From an uncultured Alistipes sp. (GTDB taxonomy: Bacteria; Bacteroidota; Bacteroidia; Bacteroidales; Rikenellaceae), in NCBI GenBank assembly GCA_900766655.1, contig CAAFWE010000117.1, positions 1 through 5,035 of the forward strand: a DNA stretch of 5,035 bases, given 5' to 3'. Numbering within the stretch: position 1 is the first letter of the stretch; each line of letters begins with the position of its first letter. The notes under the pieces are model-generated. The model made no database searches. It worked only from the letters and a program-made list of their open reading frames with translations, and was not told the origin of the DNA. The translations under genes were made by a program, and so were the position numbers. Positions 1-5,035 of the stretch are shown piece after piece.

Positions 1-5
1 CGACG

Positions 6-122
6 ATGAAAAACTATCAGAAACCAGACTTTTACATTTTCGACATCGTAGCCGAGAGGGGCTATGGCGATAGCATCGGACTGCCAGGCTTTGGCACAGA
101 GAATGATGAACTAATCTATTAA
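6..122 (+). CDS. 38-residue conserved small peptide, copy 1 (unknown function)
   Basis: This complete short ORF runs from ATG to TAA. I do not recognise a characterised family. The peptide starts MKNYQKP, has an Ile/Phe/Val-rich stretch (residues 9-15), then the core VAERGYGDSIGLPGFGTE (15-32) and an acidic end, DELIY. It has no signal peptide, no membrane segment and no cysteine, so it is probably cytosolic and cannot make disulfides or lanthionines. The evidence that it is real is the second copy at 4145, with the same length and 31/38 identical residues; most shared codons that differ do so silently. From memory, short MK-x-Y-x-x-P ORFs are common beside fimbrillin-like lipoprotein genes in Bacteroidales and are annotated only as hypothetical. 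The stop codon lies 11 bases before the lipoprotein gene, so the two are probably cotranscribed. Only five bases precede the ATG, so its own upstream signals are not visible. Precursor peptide, signalling peptide or chaperone-like partner are all open. Confidence 0.8.
   Translation: MKNYQKPDFYIFDIVAERGYGDSIGLPGFGTENDELIY
48..101 (+). repeat. Direct repeat, copy 1 (core of small peptide gene)
   Basis: This block covers codons 15-32 of peptide copy 1. It matches 4187-4240 at 51 of 54 positions, and all three differences are silent. A run of 29 bases (69-97) is exactly identical. The same orientation on both sides of a 4-kb gene makes this a potential recombination site. Confidence 0.9.
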
Positions 123-133
123 ACTATACTACA

Positions 134-3100
134 ATGAAAAATTTAACAAAACTTTTGATGGCGGTCGTGGCATTATTTGCCTATTCGTGTGCGACCGACA
201 CAACCGAGGATCTCGGTATTGGCTTGGGCAATAACGGAGGTGTGACAGAGATTACCCTCTCGCTCGAGGAGTCGCGTACTCAACTCGGTGAGAAGGCTGG
301 CGAGGTCTATCCGCTCTACTGGAGCGAGGGCGACCAGATTTCTGTCAATGGCGTAGCTTCGACAGCTTTGGGCGCAAACGGAGCAGGTAAAGTATCGGCT
401 ACCTTCTCGGTGGCTGGCACTCTTGCAAAGCCTTACTGCATCGCTTACCCTGCAGCCGCTGCTGGTCAGGTGGTATTTGCTGATAAGCAGACTCACGCAA
501 GCAATGCAACTTTCGGCTCGGGCGTATCGACTATGTATGCCTACTCGGAGGACGAGCTCGGAGGTCTCTCGCTCAACCACCTCACTGGTGTCTTGAAGAT
601 TGGCGTTGTGGGCGAGGCTAAGTTGGCCTTGGCGCAGATTTCGACAGTTGACCGCAAGCCTATCGCTGGCGCATTTGACTTTAACTTCGAGAAGGGCGAG
701 GCAACTGCAACTTCTTCGTCGAAGGAGGTTATCGAGTACTCGTTTGGCGAGGGCGTTCAGCTCTCGAGCGAGCCAACCTACATCCACGCAGCAGTTCCAG
801 CTGGCGTTTACGATGAGCTCTATGTTACCTTGTACGACGAGGAGGGTGGTGTGATGTATGCAACCGTCAAGACCGACGAGACAAAGCCTCTTACAGCTGG
901 TAAGGTGCGTGAGTTCTCGAGTCCGATTGTCTATGTCGCTACCGACAAGGTATTCGTGGTAAAGGATGTTGCATCGTTGAAGGCTTTTGCTGAGCAGGCG
1001 GCAACTTTGGATAAGGATGTCCTCTTTGTTGCCGATGTCGATATGACAGGCGAGGCTTGGACTCCAATCGAGGGTTACTCGAAGACTGTTCGCGGTAATG
1101 GTTATGCAATTAAGGGCTTGACTGCTCCATTGTTCGGTACAACATCAGCTTCGTTCAAGGGCTTGCACCTCAAGGATGTAAATATCGAGGCTACCGATGC
1201 ACAGCATATTGCGGCTTTGGCTTTGTATATCACAGCTCAAGAGGATGTTCTTCCAACCGTTAAGAACTGTTCGGTTTCGGGTAATATCAAAGTCGATAAC
1301 TCGGGCTTAACTATCTCGGGCGATGATACCCGTTTAACCGTAGTCGGCTTGGTAGGTCAGGCTTATGGTGTTGAGTTCGACTCTTGCCACAATGGCGCAA
1401 ACATTACATTGTCGCAGGCTATCAGCGATGCACAAGCTAACGACTTCACCATTTTCGTTGGTGGTATTGCTGGCCGAATCGATATCTTCACAAAGGCCGA
1501 CGCTACGGTTGTCTACTCAAATATCTACAACTCGACAAACACAGGTGATATCTCGGTAAACAACCCTTCGAAGTCTACAAAATACCCGACAACCTATGTT
1601 GGTGGTATCCTTGGCGTGAGTGCAGGTAACAACAAGTCTGTTCACGTAGAGGGTTGTTCGAACAGAGGTAAGATATCGGCCAATGGCGAGATGTCGGCTC
1701 TTTACCTTGCAGGTGTTGCGGCTTATTCATCTTCTGCCGATGTAACCGCATACTTCGAAGACAACAACAACTACGGTGATATCGAGTTGGGTGCAAATGC
1801 GAATGTTCACGGTGTTCTTAATATTGGCGGTGTTTCGGGCCGTACAAATAGTACCGCAATGTTCAATTGCAACAACTATGGAACTATCAACCTTTTGGCT
1901 GGCTCTGTGGGCCACGGTACAATCGATGTCGGAGGTATTGTGGCATACAACATCTATGCAAGTACCAAGACAGGTTATCGCATTGAGAACTGTACCAACA
2001 ATGCTCCTATCAATGTCGGCGTAAGCCGTCCTGAGAAGGTGGCAAGCACTCTCCGAATCGGAGGTATTGCAGGATACGCTCAGGCAGCTCTGTACTACGA
2101 TAAAAACTATGGCAAGATTACAGTATCGGGCAATTTGAATACAAATGGCAAACGTGCAACTGCCGATAATGACTACAAGGATGGTACATACACAATCGGT
2201 GGTTTGGTTGGTTACAAGACCGAGGGTAGAATTCAAGGTGGCGAGAATCACGGTGACATCGAGGTTAGCGCAACCGTTACCGAGTTGCACGCATCGACTA
2301 TTTCGCAGCTTCGTGTTGCAGGTCTTGCCGGCTACCTCAGTACCGATATCAACGAGAGTGGTTATGTTGTTTCGGATGGCGATATCCTTATCTCGGGAAC
2401 ATTCGGTTGCGAGGTGATGGTCGGTGGTAACATCGCTTTGACCTATGCAAGCCAGACAACCGATAGAAGTAATGTGGATATCGTAATCAGCGGTAAACTC
2501 AATGGTGGACTCCACGCAGGAGGTGTAATCGGTCTCTGCTACAAGAATACAAATGTTGTCGAGTTCGACGGCTCGATTACCGTAACCGAGGATGCTACAA
2601 TCGGCACCAGCTGCTACATCGGTGGTTGCGTTGCACGTGTGCAGTCGCACGACGCAAGTTCATTCAGCGCGAAAATCTATCGCAACCGCGGTAACATTCT
2701 GTTTGCTGGTACTTCTACCGCATCAGACACAATCATCAGCGGTTGTGTCGGCTCGTCGGTGCTGGATTCTGGTGCGAAGACTCACGCTAGCTCGGATATG
2801 AAGAATCTGGGTAATATCACCGTAACCGGAAATACCAAGAAACTCTTCTTGAGTGGTATCGGCTACCGCACAACAGGTAGCGGAACAGACCTTGTCAACG
2901 GATCACCAGACGATCCTACCAAGGGCGTTCTTACATTCTCGGGTAATACAACTGGTGGCACTCGCTTGTACATCTCGGGACTCGTTTACGACCCTGATAA
3001 CAACCTCACATCGTGCGCTAACTACGGAGCAATCAATATGTCGGGTAGCACAAGTAGCACAATGTACATTGGCGGTATTTCGGCAGCCAACATCAATCCG

Positions 3101-4123
3101 GGCAAGACTTGGACCGATTGTTGCAACTATGGTAAAATGACCATTTCGGGCTATGTGGGCGACCCTGCAATTACAGGCTCTGACAAGGGCTCTGATACCT
3201 TTGTCGGCGGTTTGTTCGATATCATAACAGCATCGACAGACGTTCGTACAATGATTCGTTGCGGTAACTATGGCGATATCGAGTTTACCGAGACCTTCAA
3301 GAGCGCAAATGCATTCCGTTGTGCGGGATTCTATCCTCGTCAGGAGAATGCAGGCCCTATGGTGTTGGAGGATTGCTTCAATGCGGGTAAATTCACAATG
3401 AATGGAGCCAGCAGCGCACGCTCAAGCGGTAACTTCAAGGTTGCAGGTGGTATTGCCGATATGGCTCAGGCTTCGATTACAATCAAGGGTTCGTTCAAGA
3501 ATACAGGCGACATTGTCATTGGCGGTAAGAATTCTACTGCAGCTATCTATGCCGGTGGAATGGGCCACTTGGGCGCATCGGGCTCGTTGTTGGCAGATGC
3601 TGAAGCTAAGTTGATCAACACAGGTAAGATTATCGTTACCGGAAGTGCTAAAACCGATTTGCGCATTGGAGGAATATTCTCGATATTGAGCGAGGGCGCT
3701 ACTTTGTCGGAGAATATCAAACTTATCAATACGGGCGATCTCGAGGTAAGCGCAGGATATGGTGCATCAAGCACAGCGTATGTCGGAGGTATCTCGGGTA
3801 GCGCAAATATAATCTTTGGTAATGCCGAGTCGTTCTGCAAGATTCAGGCGTTCCAGGTCGAGGGCGATGAGTTGATTAAATATACAGGTGTCGGCCACAT
3901 TATTGGTAACTCCCGTAGTGCAACTATTATAGCAAAGAACTGCAAACTTGGTGGTACTCTCGTAAGCGAGTACAATATCGAGGATGAGGAGTACACTATT
4001 GAGAAGCTCTCGGCGTCGAACTTCCACAACCACATCTACGGTAGTGGCAAGAACACCGATTGGTCGGGCACCGACAACTACGACGGATGCTCGTACATCT
4101 CGGTGGCACCAACAATTGAATAA
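134..4123 (+). CDS. Surface lipoprotein: fimbrillin-like N-terminal domain plus long GLUG-like beta-helix repeat region
   Basis: The 1329-residue product starts with a lipoprotein signal peptide (KK-poor n-region, hydrophobic 7-16, lipobox AYSC with Cys19). The acidic TDTTED after the Cys resembles Bacteroidota surface-export signals. Residues 38-267 look like a fimbrillin (Mfa-like) beta-sandwich: ESRTQLGEK at 46-54, then YPLYWSEGDQISVNG, and the usual domain ending TAGKVREF at 254-261. A linker (VKDVASLKAFAEQ) leads into a first helix turn (about 296-350, ADVDMTGEAW and VRGNGYAIKGLTAPLFG). About 23 repeats follow (403-1280) of the form (V/I)GG(I/L)xG ... C/N-x-N-Y-G-x-I. The tail, DWSGTDNYDGCSY, resembles the ends of other Bacteroidales GLUG-type proteins. 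There is no T9SS sorting domain. The likely role is a surface adhesin or pilus-associated protein anchored in the outer membrane; its ligand cannot be inferred. The ATG is chosen because the signal peptide starts there and it lies just after the upstream stop. It is flanked on both sides by the 38-residue peptide genes, probably in one operon. Confidence 0.93.
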   Translation: MKNLTKLLMAVVALFAYSCATDTTEDLGIGLGNNGGVTEITLSLEESRTQLGEKAGEVYPLYWSEGDQISVNGVASTALGANGAGKVSATFSVAGTLAKPYCIAYPAAAAGQVVFADKQTHASNATFGSGVSTMYAYSEDELGGLSLNHLTGVLKIGVVGEAKLALAQISTVDRKPIAGAFDFNFEKGEATATSSSKEVIEYSFGEGVQLSSEPTYIHAAVPAGVYDELYVTLYDEEGGVMYATVKTDETKPLTAGKVREFSSPIVYVATDKVFVVKDVASLKAFAEQAATLDKDVLFVADVDMTGEAWTPIEGYSKTVRGNGYAIKGLTAPLFGTTSASFKGLHLKDVNIEATDAQHIAALALYITAQEDVLPTVKNCSVSGNIKVDNSGLTISGDDTRLTVVGLVGQAYGVEFDSCHNGANITLSQAISDAQANDFTIFVGGIAGRIDIFTKADATVVYSNIYNSTNTGDISVNNPSKSTKYPTTYVGGILGVSAGNNKSVHVEGCSNRGKISANGEMSALYLAGVAAYSSSADVTAYFEDNNNYGDIELGANANVHGVLNIGGVSGRTNSTAMFNCNNYGTINLLAGSVGHGTIDVGGIVAYNIYASTKTGYRIENCTNNAPINVGVSRPEKVASTLRIGGIAGYAQAALYYDKNYGKITVSGNLNTNGKRATADNDYKDGTYTIGGLVGYKTEGRIQGGENHGDIEVSATVTELHASTISQLRVAGLAGYLSTDINESGYVVSDGDILISGTFGCEVMVGGNIALTYASQTTDRSNVDIVISGKLNGGLHAGGVIGLCYKNTNVVEFDGSITVTEDATIGTSCYIGGCVARVQSHDASSFSAKIYRNRGNILFAGTSTASDTIISGCVGSSVLDSGAKTHASSDMKNLGNITVTGNTKKLFLSGIGYRTTGSGTDLVNGSPDDPTKGVLTFSGNTTGGTRLYISGLVYDPDNNLTSCANYGAINMSGSTSSTMYIGGISAANINPGKTWTDCCNYGKMTISGYVGDPAITGSDKGSDTFVGGLFDIITASTDVRTMIRCGNYGDIEFTETFKSANAFRCAGFYPRQENAGPMVLEDCFNAGKFTMNGASSARSSGNFKVAGGIADMAQASITIKGSFKNTGDIVIGGKNSTAAIYAGGMGHLGASGSLLADAEAKLINTGKIIVTGSAKTDLRIGGIFSILSEGATLSENIKLINTGDLEVSAGYGASSTAYVGGISGSANIIFGNAESFCKIQAFQVEGDELIKYTGVGHIIGNSRSATIIAKNCKLGGTLVSEYNIEDEEYTIEKLSASNFHNHIYGSGKNTDWSGTDNYDGCSYISVAPTIE
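1340..3973 (+). repeat. About 23 degenerate GLUG-like / beta-helix protein repeats within the lipoprotein gene
   Basis: Protein residues 403-1280 contain about 23 units of roughly 26-60 residues. Each has a glycine turn such as FVGGIAG, YVGGILG, NIGGVSG, RIGGIAG, TIGGLVG, RVAGLAG, YIGGISA or YVGGISG. This is usually followed by a second strand ending in C/N-N-Y-G-x-I, for example NCNNYGTI, SCANYGAI, CCNYGKM and RCGNYGDI, then a short strand such as TVSG or INMSG. The period suits one turn or two short turns of a right-handed parallel beta-helix. The units are diverged in DNA, so this is an old protein repeat and not a recent tandem array. Repeat number is my hand count. Confidence 0.82.
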
Positions 4124-4144
4124 CCTCTTAAAAAAGTTACGATT

Positions 4145-4261
4145 ATGAAAAATTACTTGAAACCAGAAGTTGATATCTTCGATGTCGTAGCCGAGAGAGG
4201 CTATGGTGATAGCATCGGACTGCCAGGCTTTGGCACCGAGCAAGACGAACTGACATACTAA
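4145..4261 (+). CDS. 38-residue conserved small peptide, copy 2 (unknown function)
   Basis: This is the second member of the pair with the ORF at 6-122. It starts MKNYLKPEVDIFDV, continues with the identical 18-residue core (residues 15-32), and ends QDELTY. It differs from copy 1 at residues 5, 8, 9, 10, 14, 33 and 37 only, so the hydrophobic/acidic N-terminal segment varies while the Gly-rich core does not. It is acidic and has no cysteine, signal peptide or membrane segment. It begins 21 bases after the lipoprotein stop. An A-run (4130-4135) lies just upstream, which suits Bacteroidota initiation better than a Shine-Dalgarno site would. Its stop codon is the first side of the terminator hairpin, so it is the last gene of the operon. 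No maturation enzyme or partner gene is visible in the window, and I cannot assign a function. Confidence 0.83.
   Translation: MKNYLKPEVDIFDVVAERGYGDSIGLPGFGTEQDELTY
4187..4240 (+). repeat. Direct repeat, copy 2 (core of small peptide gene)
   Basis: This is the partner of the block at 48-101, with 51 of 54 bases identical and offset by 4139 bases. The exact 29-base run is at 4208-4236. It contains a small inverted repeat TGCCA-GGCTT-TGGCA (4221-4235), also present at 82-96 in copy 1. Confidence 0.9.
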
Positions 4262-4298
4262 AAAAGATTCGCGAGGTTTGCGCCTCGCGAATCTTTTT
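4261..4298 (+). terminator. Strong intrinsic terminator, likely bidirectional
   Basis: A perfect 16-bp inverted repeat, AAAAAGATTCGCGAGG (4261-4276) and CCTCGCGAATCTTTTT (4283-4298), encloses the 6-base loop TTTGCG. The GC-rich inner stem is followed by a T-run. The mirrored A-run would serve as a T-run for transcripts arriving on the other strand. The stem starts at the last base of the stop codon of peptide copy 2, so the terminator ends that operon with no untranslated spacer. Confidence 0.92.
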
Positions 4299-4308
4299 AC
4301 TACCTTTG
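4277..4308 (+). promoter_or_regulatory. Bacteroidota-type promoter for the DUF4924 gene, overlapping the terminator
   Basis: The -33 element TTTG (4277-4280) is followed by 20 bases and the -7 element TACCTTTG (4301-4308). This matches the primary-sigma promoter form known in Bacteroidota (TTTG, 19-21 bases, TAnnTTTG). The -33 element lies in the loop of the preceding terminator. Transcription should begin a few bases after 4308, giving a leader of only about 20 bases before the ATG at 4337. Confidence 0.82.
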
Positions 4309-4336
4309 CCCACGTAATAGGTAAATAGTACGGAGA

Positions 4337-4891
4337 ATGGATATAGCACAACAGAAACGCAAAGAGAATATTGCTGAGTACATCTTGTACCTGTGGCAGA
4401 TCGAGGATTTGCTACGCGCATTGCAGTTCTCGCCCGAGGCGATATACTCGACATTGGTGAAACCTCGACAACTCGATAATGCCCACGAGCAGGTGCTCTT
4501 GGCTTGGTATCTCGATATCGCCAACCTCTTGGTCGAGGAGAAGAAGGAGGAGTCGGGCCACCTAAACCATACGCTGCACCTCATCCACGATCTTCACGAT
4601 TTGCACTTGCGATTGATGCAGCAGCAGGAGCTTGGCGAGGATTATCGTCACCGCTATGCCGAGCTGGCAGAGCACCTCTCGTCACTGCGCTCTCGCCTTG
4701 GCAAGGAGAGTGATATGAGCGACACCGAACTCTGCTTCCGCGCCCTGTATGCCTCGCTGCTCTATCGCATCAAGGGAGAGGGCGAGAAGGCTGTAGCCGA
4801 CACCTTGGCAGTGGTCTCTCCCGTCATCGCCACCCTCACCGACTACTACCACAAAGTCGAGCGTGGCGAAGTCGACCTCTTCAAGGAGTAA
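4337..4891 (+). CDS. DUF4924 family protein
   Basis: The 184-residue product begins MDIAQQKRKENIAEYILYLW and continues QIEDLLRA, the hallmark N-terminus of DUF4924, a Bacteroidota family of unknown function. A second conserved stretch, ESGHLNHTLHLIHDLHDLHLRL, lies at about residues 74-95. The length is about what I expect for the family. It has no signal peptide or membrane span. It is predicted almost wholly helical, rich in Glu/Leu/His/Gln, and probably cytosolic. It is transcribed from its own promoter (4277-4308), separately from the lipoprotein operon, and is followed by a tRNA gene with another promoter. The ATG at 4337 is the first available downstream of the promoter and gives the family-typical start. 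Nothing in the sequence suggests a link to the lipoprotein or the small peptides; this looks like a conserved core gene next to an accessory locus. Family assignment is from recall. Confidence 0.9.
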   Translation: MDIAQQKRKENIAEYILYLWQIEDLLRALQFSPEAIYSTLVKPRQLDNAHEQVLLAWYLDIANLLVEEKKEESGHLNHTLHLIHDLHDLHLRLMQQQELGEDYRHRYAELAEHLSSLRSRLGKESDMSDTELCFRALYASLLYRIKGEGEKAVADTLAVVSPVIATLTDYYHKVERGEVDLFKE

Positions 4892-4909
4892 AAAAATATC
4901 GGGAATCAA

Positions 4910-4940
4910 TTTGTCAATTATCATTTTATTTATATCTTTG
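4910..4940 (+). promoter_or_regulatory. Bacteroidota-type promoter for the tRNA gene
   Basis: TTTG (4910-4913), 19 bases, then TATCTTTG (4933-4940) fits the Bacteroidota primary promoter form. The tRNA begins 17 bases after the -7 element, so the 5' leader should be about 10 bases. A 6-bp inverted repeat (TTGCAC 4938-4943, GTGCAA 4951-4956) overlaps the end of the -7 element and the start region. No terminator is visible between the preceding stop codon (4891) and this promoter. Confidence 0.82.
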
Positions 4941-4957
4941 CACCGCATTAGTGCAAT

Positions 4958-5031
<74 letters not shown>

Positions 5032-5035
5032 CAAA

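Noticed and set aside
6..122. Small peptide as a lanthipeptide or disulfide-rich bacteriocin precursor
   Set aside because: It has no cysteine in either copy, no double-Gly leader cleavage site I can defend, and no modification enzyme or transporter in the window. Other peptide modifications cannot be excluded.
173..787. Antisense ORF of 204 codons opposite the fimbrillin-like domain
   Set aside because: It is a shadow of codon bias (TCG, GAG, GGC on the + strand). No family features or promoter are seen.
1727..2650. Long antisense ORF (307 codons) inside the lipoprotein gene
   Set aside because: Its product has no recognisable domain and is rich in Cys/Ile/Val/Thr as expected from reading the complement of a Gly/Asn/Asp/Thr-rich repeat gene. 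The + strand frame has a clear signal peptide and repeats.
4025..4123. Type IX secretion C-terminal sorting domain on the lipoprotein
   Set aside because: The tail lacks the usual beta-sandwich length and the terminal basic motif. The N-terminal lipobox already accounts for localisation.
4332..4336. GGAGA as a Shine-Dalgarno site for the DUF4924 gene
   Set aside because: It abuts the ATG with no usable spacing, and Bacteroidota genes seldom rely on such sites.
3767..4351. Antisense ORF of 194 codons spanning the lipoprotein end, peptide 2 and the terminator
   Set aside because: It would have to read through the strong hairpin terminator and opposes three well-supported features.
4300..4584. 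Antisense and alternate-frame ORFs over the DUF4924 gene
   Set aside because: The frame at 4337-4891 matches a known family end to end. The others show no domain and low-complexity Arg/Ser composition.

Overview
The window looks like chromosomal DNA from a member of the Bacteroidales (Bacteroidota). Three things support this. Both visible promoters have the Bacteroidota form TTTG-N19/20-TAnnTTTG. The large gene encodes a fimbrillin-like lipoprotein extended by a GLUG-like repeat region. The gene after it encodes a DUF4924-type protein, a family I know only from this phylum. The heavy use of TCG serine codons would fit an Alistipes-like lineage, but genus is a guess.

Layout, all on the + strand. 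Positions 6-122 hold a complete 38-codon ORF (peptide copy 1). After 11 bases comes a 1329-residue lipoprotein gene (134-4123). After another 21 bases comes a second 38-codon ORF (4145-4261), which is 31/38 identical to the first. A perfect 16-bp hairpin terminator (4261-4298) begins on the last base of its stop codon. These three genes read as the 3' end of one operon whose promoter lies upstream of the window. The terminator loop also supplies the -33 element of the next promoter, which drives the DUF4924 gene (4337-4891). A third short region (4892-4957) carries a promoter for a CAT-anticodon tRNA (4958-5031), which closes the window.

The part most worth attention is the pair of near-identical small peptides bracketing the surface lipoprotein. 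They have no signal peptide, are acidic and glycine-rich, and share an invariant 18-residue core (residues 15-32). The DNA of that core is far more conserved than the rest of the ORF. This suggests a repeating module of lipoprotein plus small peptide, possibly continuing upstream. The peptides' function is unknown to me. The lipoprotein has a lipobox signal peptide (Cys19), a fimbrillin-like beta-sandwich domain (about residues 38-267), about 23 turns of a predicted right-handed beta-helix (about 403-1280) and a short aromatic/Gly/Asp tail. It is probably displayed at the cell surface as an adhesin or pilus-associated protein.

No mobile element, CRISPR array or integrase is visible, and no gene-free stretch exceeds 100 bases.
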